A DNA stretch of 64,000 nucleotides from Aralia elata (Eukaryota; Streptophyta; Magnoliopsida; Apiales; Araliaceae), in the NCBI GenBank assembly GCA_034770075.1, contig JAVJAP010000214.1, positions 372,001 through 436,000 of the forward strand. Reading direction: 5' to 3'. Below are positions 21,618 through 32,918 of this stretch, piece after piece (position 1 is the first letter of the stretch; every line of letters begins with the position of its first letter). Made by a program: the position numbers and the translations under genes. The notes below the pieces were generated by a model. The model did not search any database, had not been told where the DNA came from, and saw only the letters and a list, made by a program, of their open reading frames with translations.

Positions 21618-23397
21618 ACTCTGTAAATGAATTTGTAGTTTAACAACATTTTAGCATACATTCATTTTAATTAATTACCAAAATAAATTAGGTCTTTATT
21701 TTAAATTGGTATCTCCCACTATTTTCATCAAACTATATTACCCTCCCTATATAGTTCGGCATATCTAATTAAAGATTTGCTAGTGAGAATAAGGATCCCA
21801 TTTCAAATATATATAGCCTTGTGTGTGCACAACAAACTATATATAAATAAATAGGTAGACAACTATTGTCAATTACATCACTATGTAACTCCTTGTATTT
21901 TGCCTCTTAGATTATAATGATCAAGTGTGTGCACATCCGAACTAAAATAATCTAAGTTAAGTCCAACTTAGCACTTCCATATATGTGAATAGAAAAAGAC
22001 CGCCCTTGTGTGTGCACAACAAAGCAGTAATGTTCAATTCCTTAATAAGCATCAAATGTGATAAAACAACATCTTAAATATTTAATACTCGCCTTGTGTG
22101 TGCACAACAAACACATATTAAATATTTAATACTCTATTGCTTTACCATGCTAGAAGGCGACGTTCGATATTCCTAATATCTTTAAACGCTTAGGACTTAA
22201 TATAATATCTTTGAGGGGTTTGTTATTATAAGTCTCATCTTGTTTAGCGCGCATGCACATATATATATAAAATACACGTCATATTATTTAACATGCGAAG
22301 CATGTTGTATTATATATAATATATACATAGTAAGCATGCACATATAGAATAATTTATTCTACCCAGATTGATTATGGACTTTTATTCTAGTTTGGTTCAC
22401 TAGAGCCACCAAGTGAACCAAAAGGTCAAACCTAGGGTGCAAGAACAAAATTTAAATATAACTATTACATTTAAACCCGGGCTCCTTTACAAACGGGTCT
22501 TCAAGCGCTCCTTGCTCTTTTGTCTCCAATTCTTCAAGTAATTCTAACTAAACCTATTACATAAACTATTTACAATAAATAGAAACCTTGATCAGCAGTC
22601 AAGGGGAAGTACATAGGAGGGAGATAGAATTTACATTAAGAAAAACTAGAGAAGACGAGGTACGCAGACCCCATTTATAAAAATCCATTCATTCAAGCAT
22701 CCACTAAAATAAATCCAATCACACATTTGTCAATAGTCCATAATCAATCCCTATTTATTATCATACATATCTCCATATGTATCAATAATATTCATCTCAT
22801 GAATAATAAAACCATTCCATATATGCATTGATATCAATTAATGGGCAATTAAAAGTTTACTAGAAATCCAATTTTGAAACAAAAATAAACTCCTTTATTT
22901 TAATCAAAATTTAAATCATAATAAGCTTATTTAATTTATTTTATCCAATTTTGAATACAAATAAACTCTTTTATTTTTAATCAAATTCCAAATCAAAATA
23001 AACTCCTTTATTTTAATTAACATGGAAACCAATTTCAAGTTCAAAATAAACTCTTTTATTTTAACTTAAAATTGTTGGAAAATAAAATATGTTGAATCAT
23101 ATTCCTTATCAAAATAAACATTTTTATTTTTAAGTAAACATGAAATCCTATTCCATATGTGAATAAACTCCTTTATTCTAGGAAATATGAAATCCTATTC
23201 CATATGTGAATAAACTCCTTTATTCTAAATTTATATCAATTAAATAAACCATTTATTTTAATTGAAGGAAAAATTATTTTTTCGGATTCTGCTGTTCGGC
23301 GCAGATTCAGCAAAAACAGGTTCTGCCCAAAAATTTGGATCCAATCGCATACCATACATACATGGAATCATCATAATCGATAATTAGCACAAGGTTA
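21618..23397 (-). other. Long untranslated leader of copia D
   Basis: About 1.8 kb between PBS and gag without a convincing coding frame. A GTGTGTGCACAACAAA unit recurs near 21822, 22006 and 22094, with a related CAAGTGTGTGCACATCC near 21923; TGTGCACA is itself a palindrome. The lower part holds repeated AATAAACTCCTTTATTTTAAT units (22890-23240). The same leader is present in copy E (43847-45305). Confidence 0.7.
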
Positions 23398-23410
23398 GGC
23401 TTTGATACCA
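23398..23410 (-). promoter_or_regulatory. Copia D primer-binding site
   Basis: The minus strand reads TGGTATCAAAGCC, one base away from the initiator tRNA-Met site TGGTATCAGAGCC found in copy E. It lies one base from the LTR end. Confidence 0.85.
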
Positions 23411-23411
23411 C

Positions 23412-25236
23412 TGTTAGGTTTGTATATAGCGCGAACATGCAATCAAATTACATAAATAGTGCGGAAGCGTAATAAAACGGATTTTAAATTTTTTCATACA
23501 AACCATCACAATGATCATTTATGTGCTCAATTATCAATTAAACGAAAGAGATAAAGTATGAGAATCATACCCTTGTAGAACCATGCTTCCACATGTACGA
23601 GTTCACCTCCAAATTCTTCGCGTTCTCCTTGAATTCCACCGATTAAATTCCTTCCTTTGATCAACGTTAGCCACCCAAGTGTTTAGCCTCTAGAGGTGAT
23701 CCACCAAGGAATAATAGTTGTTCAAGAAGATGGGTGTTGGCAAAACCCTAGTTTCTATCTCTATAGAAATTACAAGTACTCTCTCTCGCCAATTCATATG
23801 GAAGAGTGTGTAACCGTCTAACAGTCTAACTGTCTAACCCTAAATCATGATAAGACTCCTATTATTTATAGATATAGGGAACCCTCCTAAACTATTTAGG
23901 ATTAGGTTTTTTAATTTTAATTAAACTCCTTTAATTAATTAAACTCCTAATTCAATTAGGAATTTTTGAGAGAGTACTTCTATTAATTAATTCCTAATCC
24001 CTATTAGGATTTAAATAATAGTAATCGTAATAATAATAATAATAAGACTCCTCTTATTAATTGATATTTAATATTTCCAAAATATTAAATAATAAATATT
24101 AAGCTATTTAATTTATTCTATCTCCATAGATTAAATTAAATACACTTAACTTATTATTACAATTATGCAATTTACTTCTTAAACAAATATTTTCCTTTTG
24201 CGGTGTGACCCTTTAGGTTCTCCATATTAAACCGGTTGTGAATAAATCAATTAGAACAATTCTAATCTTATTTAAATAAATAAATTAAACTATTTAATTC
24301 ATTTAAATAAATAATATTTATTCTACAATAAGGGTAAGCCCCCTTAGCGATCAACGACTTTCCAGATAATATAGATTTCAACATTAATCACAAAAGAACC
24401 TTTTAGTGAATAGTTACCGTACAATTCAATCCTTCTACCATACAATGTCCCAATTAAATATAAGACATGGAATTACTGTCAAGTCTTATTTATTTAATTA
24501 TATGTATTTCGATTCTCAAATGAACAACTCTGATAATGCAAATTAGAAACTCCTTTCTAATTTCATTCTGCTTTGGCCAAAGACTTCTGAGTCGTCATTT
24601 ATCGAATCACATAGGACATTCTCTCCTTTTACTAGAAGTGGTAGATTCTTTGTTGATCATTCACCTATCTCCATGTATAACTTATTATACTCAATCATAC
24701 CCTTTGATATACCTTAAGGGTCTTAAGGAATATGTCAAAGTATAACTCATCACACATAAGATACTATGATGATCTCAAGTCCAAGGATCACTTGTACTAC
24801 TATCACTAGGGAAATTCCTATTGACAGGCGAGTAAAGCTCCATTAGGTATTCCTTAGCGAGCCACATTCAGTGAACTTATTCTCTAATAAGCACTTACAT
24901 ACTTGCTTTAGTGTCTCCACACAAATAATTATGAGATCAATCATCCTCTTTATAAGAGCAAGCAATGTATGTACTAATCTATCCGGATTCACTAATCCCC
25001 TTTTTAGTAATCCATCGATTAGGAACGATTTTAGTTTGTGAGCTATCTAGAATTTAGATCTCATTAGCATGATCCCCATCATGATTCTAAAAGCATTGCT
25101 CAAAACTATGGGTTTATCACATTTAATATAACAACACCATGTAGATAATGTAAAATGCCTTTAATAACCGAATAAGATTACAAAGTATATGCTACATCAT
25201 ATTAAATATGATTGGCTTGTGTGCATACTACTTTCA
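23412..25236 (-). mobile_element. Copia D 5' LTR (1825 bases)
   Basis: Minus strand: starts TGAAAGTAGTATGC at 25236 and ends CAAACCTAACA at 23412 (TG...CA). Homologous over its length to LTR E (45319-47138, 1820 bases) and to LTR fragment G (54218-55565). It is inserted in the 3' part of the ORF at 25202-26146. The 3' LTR of D is absent. Confidence 0.88.
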
Positions 25237-26146
25237 TTTCTGGCTCTTGGGAAGTCTCATTAGTTGATCCTTGAGGTTCATCCTCCATTTGGGACACCTC
25301 TTTAGCCTTTTTCTTCCTGCTCAGGGTCGGTGATTCCTGATTTACTTCTTCAGTGTCTTCAATGACTGATAAGTTTCTCATTGGGGGTTTCTTTGCTCCA
25401 CTTATCCGTCCACTGGATTCCGACTGAATTATTCTCAAGTTTTCTACTGGATTTTGCTTCCAGTTTACAAACAGCTTCTTTGTGATCTTGTTGGGGTTGA
25501 GGGCTTCTCCTTCATCATCCCCAATTTTGTCACCAAGTGTTGATTGCAGAAGGATGCTTATGAACCTTTCGTAGAAAATTTTCCCACTACCCTTGGATTT
25601 CTCAGCACTTTGAACTCGGTTGTCAATCCATTCCATTAATAGGGCTCCGAAGTTAATGTCGATTTTGAAGACGATTGCAGTCATAATTTTCGGTTGAAGT
25701 TCACTAACTGAATCATGAGTTGTATCTTTACAAAGGATGCATTTTTCCACAATATCAGTGAGAAATTCATACTTTTGGGGAAACTCCTTCTTTAAACCTC
25801 TTAACTTAGGATTATCCTTGTGATGCATTCACTTCAGCCCTGCTGCTTTATCGATGCAGCTTAGAGAGGTGAGGCCTTCAGTGTTGAAGCCTAGGGCTAG
25901 ATTTACTTTTGACGAACTGAGTTGGATGGATGTGCCCTTTACTTTGGTGGATAAAACACCATCAGCATAGACTCCATTGTCGTAGAACTCTTTTACCAAT
26001 TTTGAATAAATTCTTGTTTTGGTCTCAAGAGCCTCCTGAAGTCCAACACGCTTTAAAAGAGAAATGATCTTCTGATACTACCTTTTAGCATTGGAGAAAT
26101 CGTCAAAATCTAGTTCGTTGTCTGGAATGATTGGAGATGGTGCCAT
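25202..26146 (-). pseudogene. Transposon-associated ORF of plants, broken and truncated by LTR D
   Basis: Frame from ATG at 26144-26146, with stops TAG at 26078-26080 and TGA at 25829-25831. The last codons lie inside LTR D (from 25236), so the true C-terminus is lost. Segments such as KLVKEFYDNG, STKVKGTSIQLSS and NLALGF resemble the putative plant transposon protein domain family found next to plant LTR elements. The C-terminal part is Ser/Glu/Lys-rich with SRKKKAKE, possibly a nuclear signal. It lies downstream of a copia RNase H remnant, the position of the extra ORF in some sireviruses. Function unknown. Confidence 0.6.
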
Positions 26147-26546
26147 TGTTGATTCTTGAAACAGAAATGAACGTATCTGAGTGTATGTCTGTACTATGAA
26201 TTTTTAGGGTTTTGGCACGAGGGAGAGACGATTGAAATTTTTGAAATCAGAATGCATAAATGAGTGGTATTTATTACGAACTGAATTTAAAAACTTCCCT
26301 CTTAATGGTCTGAGTAAGACACGTGTATCGTTCAGGGTGAGGCATGACTTCTATTTTGAGGGATAAGACCTTTTTGCCCTTAGCTCCCCCTGAGCTTTAT
26401 GATTCCTCCTTGAGCCATTCTGACTCTACAAACACTTGCCCGCTCTACGATTGGTTCCAGTTCCACTCTACGAACATGTTTTACTCTACGACTTCTTTTG
26501 AGTTTGGCTTTCATTTTGTAGAGTTAGTCGGTTCCAACACAAAGTA
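26147..26546 (-). promoter_or_regulatory. Possible promoter region upstream of the ORF, with CTCTACGA repeats
   Basis: On the minus strand this holds a CACGTGTC G-box-like site near 26320, an AATAAATACC TATA-like element near 26270, and an A/C-rich leader up to the ATG at 26146. Further upstream (26420-26500) the word CTCTACGA or a variant appears five times; the same word is repeated in the LTR fragment at 47139-47903, which suggests this segment is also LTR-derived. Confidence 0.4.
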
Positions 26547-27046
26547 TTATGAATGTAAATTCAGCATTCCTAGTTCACTTACCAACATGTTAAATCTTGA
26601 CTCATCCAATGGTTTTATAAATACATCAGCAAGCTGGTTTTCAGTTGGAATATAACTTAATGAAATATTGTCATTTTGCATATGATCTCTAATGAAATGA
26701 TATCTTATATCTATATGTTTGGTTCTTGAGTGCATGACAGGATTATGTGTTATAGCAATAACACTGGTATTATCACAACGTACATGAATAGATTTAAACT
26801 CAAACCCATAGTCAGCTAGCTGATTTTTCATCCAAAGGATTTGTGCACAATAACTGCTAGCTGCAATGTATTCAGCCTCTGCTGTTAAGGTTGACACTGA
26901 GTTTTGCTTTTTGCTAAACTAGGAGACAAGTCTGTTTCCAAGAAGTTGACATGTTCCACTTGTGCTCTTTCTATCAATTTTGCAACCTGCATAGTCAGCA
27001 TCTGAGTATCCTATAAGATCAAAGGGTGACTCCTTGGGATACCAGT
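26547..27046 (-). pseudogene. Copia (sirevirus-like) RT end and RNase H remnant
   Basis: Minus strand: WYPKESPFDLIGYSDADYAG, then DRKSTSGTCQLLGNRLVS, a TAG in place of the usual Trp, then FSKKQNSVSTLTAEAEYIAA, KHIDIRYHFIRDH and ENQLADVFIKPL. These are standard Ty1/copia RNase H motifs, and TAEAEYIAA contains the catalytic Glu. The sequence form fits sirevirus-type elements and differs from copies D, F and G. It is cut on the N-terminal side by LTR fragment K. Confidence 0.85.
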
Positions 27047-27051
27047 GTCCC

Positions 27052-28845
27052 TGTAATAACCCAAGGATTTTGATATATTAAAAGAAAAAATGCATAACCA
27101 TCTAATCTTGTCCTTTGCTTTTGTACAGTCTTCCCTCAAACGTTCGCCTTAAATCTGAAATTTATTATCATGATATAGCAAGGGTGAGCAACTACTTTGC
27201 TCAGCAAGTTTAAATACAATAAAGATATATCATGATTGAAAGAATGAATAAGCTTTTGAATTTTCAACAATATAATAATTGTGAAAGAACATGAATCAAA
27301 ATTTCAATAATTGAATGGTTGAATTCAATAATATAGGGTGTCAATAATGACCATGAACCAATTTAACTGAACCTTAAGGTAATGAAGGTGATCAGCCTTT
27401 CATACCTGATGAATATATGCAATATGCACTAAGTGCGAATCAATAAATTTAAGGAAGTGGAACAATTATAAAGAATTAAACCACTAGCATGATTGAAATA
27501 TAACAACTCACGTTTGAGTTAAGAGGAATTTGCTCAATATGAACTTGAGTAAGGTTAAGGAAACTTGCCTGTACCGTCGATTACAGCTGCACAATTTAAC
27601 TTAACCTCTTATAAAAGACCTATCAGTTATAAGATTGATCTTTCAATTAGCATATCATATATCACCTTATAATATCACTTCTTTATCAATAGATTATCTA
27701 ACATTTAACCACATAACTAAATATTAGATATTATCTTAGCACCATACGCATTCATAATTCTAAAGCTAGCACACATCGAGTCTTTAACAGTGTTCAATAT
27801 AGTATGCTGAGTGGTTTCCCACAAACAACCAACAAACTAATTTCCGTCTCGTCTACACTGTTTTCATAGTGAGTTAGATCGGTTGCTACTTCGTATATAC
27901 CTCCGCTCCCTGAAGGAATTGTTTAGCCCAGCTACTATACATCAACTATTAAAGAACATGACTGTACTACTACTTTTATCGTAAACCTTATGACTTAACA
28001 CTAAGTCTTTCATTTTATAAGTTCTATTTATAATCCATTAAGCCTGAATACCTAATCCAACAAGTTGGATTATCTAAACATACTAATCCAGTAACCTGGA
28101 TTCAAACTAGCATCCAATCCAGCACCCTGGATTCAAACTATCCTACAATCCAGCAACCTGGATTCATTAATTCAACAAACTGTTTTCTAATCCAGCACAT
28201 TGGATTCAAACTAACCTACAATTTAGTAAGCTAGATTCACTAATTCAGCAAACCATATTCATTAATTCAGCAAACTATATTCATTAATTCAGCAAACTGA
28301 TTTCATCAATTCAGCAAACTATATTCATTAATTCAGCAAACTATATTCACCAATTCAACAAACTGAATACCACAATCCAGCAAGCCGAAATATGAATACA
28401 GCAAACCGTATTGGAAGCTGTATTCTAAAAATGACTTAACCTCTCTTAAAAATCGATTTTTATTTTCTTCAAATCTTGCCACACATATGTACATATATTC
28501 CATACACAAAAATACTTTTCTTATGAAAGTTTTCAATTTCCTTTAACATTTTTCAAACGTCCGTTTTAACTTTCGAAACTAAGAAAAATGATCACTATCT
28601 TGCACAACTCCGATGCCTCCAAATTTTTTATACATATTAACACGAGGTTCTAGTTAAAATTTCGTGGCCATCGAAGTTATAGAACTCCAATTTTAGGCGT
28701 TTTCGTCGAAAAACTCTACGTTTTTAGTTTAGCCATAGATTCTTCGTTACAAGTTGGAATGCGGCGATTTTTGGCCAGGAGCTACATAACTTCCTATATT
28801 TTCAGTGGCAAAAAGCCCTGAATTTATTGCACTTGTTAAGTGGTC
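27052..28845 (-). mobile_element. Ty3 LTR fragment K
   Basis: The minus strand contains the family block TTGCTCACCCTTGCTATATC followed by an acceptor-like TTTCAG (near 27160), as in LTRs B and C, and GGCTGATCACC near 27385. The last ~110 bases differ from B and C and end GGGTTATTACA, which in inverse orientation looks like an LTR start (TGTAATAACCC). The part after the acceptor is degraded and shows no clear KGKG frame. Joined at 28845 to copia F without an LTR boundary, so truncated. Confidence 0.65.
28043..28430. repeat. Minisatellite of palindromic units in LTR K
   Basis: About sixteen units of 22-28 bases of the type AATCCAGCAACCTGGATTCA or AATTCAGCAAACTGAATTCA. Most units are themselves inverted repeats (AATCCAG...CTGGATT), so each can form a small hairpin. 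Units toward higher coordinates are more homogeneous. Confidence 0.88.
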
Positions 28846-31282
28846 AAAACATACATGGAGTCCATCTCGGATTTCATGGCTTCAAGCCATTTCTCTGAGT
28901 CTTTACTACTCATAGCCTTTTCGTAAGTCAATGGATCATCATCATCTATGATGCGTACCTCATCATCATCCTCTATGATGAATCCATACCTATCAGGTAT
29001 CTTCGGTACTCTTCCAGATTTACGAATAGGTAGTGGTACAGTAGGTTTTTCTACTTGGTCAGGTACCTGACTTTGATCCGTAGTATTTTATGGTTCTTGA
29101 ACTTCTTCAAGATATATCTTACTCCCACTGACCCCTTCGAGGATAAACTCCTTTTCCAAGAAGGCAGCGTGTTTCGCTACAAACACCTTTTGATCAGTAG
29201 GATGATAGAAATAATATCCTAAACTTTCTTTAGGATATCCCACAAATCTACACTTATCGGATCTAGTCTTCAGGTTATCATGCTCAAACCTTTTGACATA
29301 AGCTGGACAACCCCAAGTCTTAACATGCTTAAGACTAGGTTTCCTCCCTGTCCATATCTCATATGGGGTCTTTGGGACGGATTTGGTAGGTACCTTGTTA
29401 AGTAGGTATGCAGCCGTTTCTAGGGCATAACCCCAGAAGGATATTGAAAGGTCGGTAAAACTCATCATGGAACGAACCATGTCCAACAATGTTCGATTTC
29501 TCCTTTTAGATACACCATTCAACTGTGGCGTCCCTAGTGGAGTCCATTGTGAGATTATACTATTTTCTTTGAGACAATTGAGAAACTCATTGGTCAAGTA
29601 TTCCCCTCCTCGATTCGATCGAAGAATCTTAATACTCTTACCAGTTTGCTTCTCTACTTCACTTCTGAATTCTTTGAACTTTTCAAACGATTCAGATTTG
29701 TATTTCATTAAATACACATATCCAAATCTAGAATGATCATCAGTGAAAGTAATAAAATAAGAATACCCTCCTCGTGCATTCGTTGTCATAGGTCCACATA
29801 CATCTGTGTGTACCAACGCTAACAACTCTGTAACTCTTTCTCCTTTTCCACTAAAAGGGGATTTAGTCATATTACCCATGAGACAAGATTCACAAGTTGG
29901 ATGATTCGTAATCAAATAGCTCTAAAAGCCCATCTTTATGCAACTTGGATAATCTTGTTTCATTAATATGACCGAGTCTACAGTGCCACATAAAGGTATA
30001 ATTAACATCATCTCTTTTTCTTTTCTTTGTTTGTTCAATTTGAAGTATATTTTCATGCAAGTTAAGTATGTAAAGTCCATTCAGTAGATTGCCAACACCA
30101 TATAAAATATTTTTATTATAAATAGAATAACTATTGTTATTTATTATAATATCAAAACCATCCATATCCAATACAGAAATTGAAATAATGTTTCTAATGA
30201 GTGTCGGAACATAATAACAATTATTTAAACTAATGAAAGTGCTAAACAATAAGTCCCTACAGCTAATGCAACAACCTTTGCTCTATTTCCCACTCGTAGG
30301 ACGACTTCATCCTTGTTCAGCTTTCTACTTCTACTTAGTCCCTGCATATTATTATATATGTGAGAACTACAGCCGGTATCCAATACCCAAGTAGAATTTT
30401 GACTTTCAAAAAAATTAATTTCAATCATGAACAAACCTAGATCGGAAGCCGAAGCTTCTCCAAGCTTCTTCTGCTTTTGGTCCGCAAGATACTCCTTGCA
30501 GTTCTTCTTCTAATGTCCCGGCTTGTTACAATGGTAGCAAATTCCTTTGCTATCAGGATCAGGTTTCTTTTTATCCTTGCTTTTTGCCTTGCCCTTAGCC
30601 TTCTTGTTTTTCTTATTTTCAGAAGATACCTTGGGCCTCTTCCTTTTCTTGGAAGAATCATCCACTAGTAAGACTTGGTTCTTGTTGGATGAGAAGTGAC
30701 CTTCGACAGTTTTCAGCATGTTAAGTAACTCAGGCAAGCTGACGTCCAACTTATTCATGTGAAAATTCACAATAAATTGTGAGAAGGTGTCCGGGAGTGA
30801 CTGCAAGATCAAATCTTGGCTTAACTCCCCATCCATCACGAACCCAAGCTGTCCAAGTTGTTCAATCAGATTGATCATCTTAAGAACATGAGTCTCAACA
30901 GCAGTGCCCTTGGTCATACAAGATCGGAAGAGCTCCTTAGATATCTGATATCTAGCAGTCCTACTTTACTCACCGTACAACTCTTTGAGGTGCAACAATA
31001 TAGTAAGAGCATCCATAGTTTCATGCTGACGCTGAAGCTCGTTACTCATGGATGCGAGCATGATGCATTGAGCCAAGATTGCATCATCTTGCCACTTTCT
31101 GAAAGTAGCAATCTCTTCCTCAGAGGCTGTTTCTGCAACATTTGCAGGGACTGGCGAATTTAGGACATAAGAAATCTTTTAAGCAGTGAGAACAATTCTC
31201 AGATTCCTTAACCAGTCCGTGTAATTCGGTTCGGTCAGTTTGTTAGCATCAAGTATGCTACGCAGTGATAGTGAGTTTGACA
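28846..31282 (-). pseudogene. Copia element F: gag, protease, integrase and start of RT
   Basis: The best preserved copia coding region here. Minus strand: gag from ATG at 31282 (SNSLSLRSILDANK), knuckle CYHCNKPGH with the next Trp changed to TAG, protease LDTGCSSHIYN, GAG-pre-integrase HCRLGHINE and CESCLMG, integrase core in a 275-codon frame (29915-29088), and an RT start that ends abruptly at 28846 (EKWLEAMKSEMDSMY). Further stops: TAA twice in gag, TAA after VQEP. The second catalytic Asp is Asn (AAT, 29613-29615), whereas copies D and G keep GAT. Thirty-five residues later the catalytic Glu is Lys (AAA, 29505-29507). Integrase is therefore dead. Confidence 0.92.
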
Positions 31283-31555
31283 TTTTTAAATTTTGCATGT
31301 GAAAATAGACAACATTTTAGCATACATTCATTTAATTAATTACCAAAATAAATTAGGTCTTTATTTAAATTGGTATCTCTCACTTTTTCATCAAACTATA
31401 TTACCCTCATTATATAGTTCGACAAATCTAATTAAAGATTTGCTAGTGAGATTAAGGATCCCATTTCAAATGTATATAGCCTTGTGTGTGCACAACAAAC
31501 TATATATAAATAAATAGGTAGACAACTATTGTCAATTACATCACTATGTAACTCC
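31283..31555 (-). other. Copia F leader, truncated
   Basis: Closely matches the gag-proximal leader of copia D (21618-21890), including the GTGTGTGCACAACAAA unit. It breaks off at about 31555 in ACTCCTTG, where copia E gag sequence in the same orientation begins. The junction shows only a few shared bases, so a microhomology-type deletion or unequal recombination is likely. Confidence 0.7.
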
Positions 31556-32350
31556 TTGGAAAGTGACTCTTTACAGTTTTCAACATGTTTAAGCAACTCA
31601 GGCAGGCTGACATATAGCTTATTCATGTGGAAATTCACAACAATTTGTGAGAAAGAGTCCGGAAGTGATTGCAAGATCAAATCTTGGATCATCTTTCCAT
31701 CCATTAAAACCCAGTTGTCCCAATTATTCAATTAGATTGATCATTTTAGGTCATATATATGTACTGTAGTGCCATCGGTCATTCTAGATCGGAAAAACTC
31801 CTTAGATATCTGATATCTAATAGTCCTACTTTCCTCACCCTTCAACTCCTTGAAGGTGCAAGAGTATAGTAGGAGCATCCATAGTTTCATGCTGACGCTG
31901 AAACTCGTTACTCATGGATGCGAGTATGATGCATTGAGCTAACTGTGCATCATCTTGTCACTTTCTAAAAGTAGCAATCTTTTCCTCTGAGGCATTGTCT
32001 GCAACCATTGCAGGGATAGGCATATTAAGGACATAAGATAGTTTTTCAGCCTTGAGAACTATTCTCAAATTCTTTAACCAGTCCTTTTAATTTGGTCCTG
32101 GTTAATTAGCATCTAATATGCTCTACAGTGATAGTGAATTAGACATCGTAAAACTCTGTAAATGAATTTGTAATTTAACAACATTTTAGCATACATTCAT
32201 TTTAATTAATTACCAAAATAAATTAGGTCTTTATTTTAAATTGGTATCTCCCACTATTTTCATCAAACTATATTACCCTCCCTATATAGTTCGGCATATC
32301 TAATTAAAGATTTGCTAGTGAGAATAAGGATCTCATTTCAAATGTATATA
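31556..32350 (-). pseudogene. Copia element E: gag start and leader, distal piece
   Basis: Minus strand gag with DLILQSLPDSFSQIVVNFHMNKL and earlier decayed gag, almost the same as copia D over 21030-21835, including its frame damage. It is separated from its leader, PBS and LTR (43847-47138) by insertion of element C. Truncated at 31556. Confidence 0.85.
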
Positions 32351-32910
32351 GCCTTTGTAATACCCGTGAATTTTGAACGTCCTTATTAATTAAATCTAAT
32401 TTAATTTAATGAGTTAACGTTGTGTTCTATTTAAACCAACTTGGGTTAATTGGTGGGAGATGTATAAGATGTGTCTATACTTGTGTTGGCAGGTATGATA
32501 TAACTATGGTTAAGAAATAACCATATGTGAGTCAAGTGTAGGAATTGGTGTGTAATGGCTAAAATGGCCAAGAGTGGTTAATAACCAAGGTAATTATGAA
32601 GGGGCAATAACCATTGTATATCCAAGTGGTTAATAACCAATGTAATTATGGCGGGATAATAACCATTGTGTTTAAACAATGTAATTATGGCAAGATAATA
32701 ACCAATGTCTAATAACCAATGAAGAATGGTTAATAACTAATGGATAATTATGATTTTGCGAAAAGACTATTTTAACCTTAAAAGAAGTTGGGTAATGATT
32801 AAAATACCCTTGAGGAAGTTGCTAGGAAGCTTCCTATTATTGATGAAGTGATCAAATTGCCCTTGCCTAGTCATGATTAATGACTATTTTGCCCATGGTC
32901 TCTACTTTCC

Positions 32911-32918
32911 TATAAATA
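32911..32918 (+). promoter_or_regulatory. TATA box of LTR C (5' copy)
   Basis: TATAAATA, repeated in the 3' LTR at 41126-41133. It is followed 30-90 bases later by AGAGAGTAAGAGC and other GA-rich leader sequence, so transcription probably starts near 32945. Confidence 0.7.

Noticed and set aside
24536..24745. A 69-codon plus-strand frame recurring at 46416-46625 and 54865-55074
   Set aside because: It recurs because all three lie in homologous copia LTRs (D, E, G) on the opposite strand. Substitutions between copies are not concentrated at third positions and there is no start context, so recurrence reflects LTR homology rather than a gene.
28043..28430. Possible CRISPR array because of regular ~24-base repeats
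   Set aside because: Units are contiguous palindromes without unique spacers, lie in a plant LTR, and no cas gene is present.
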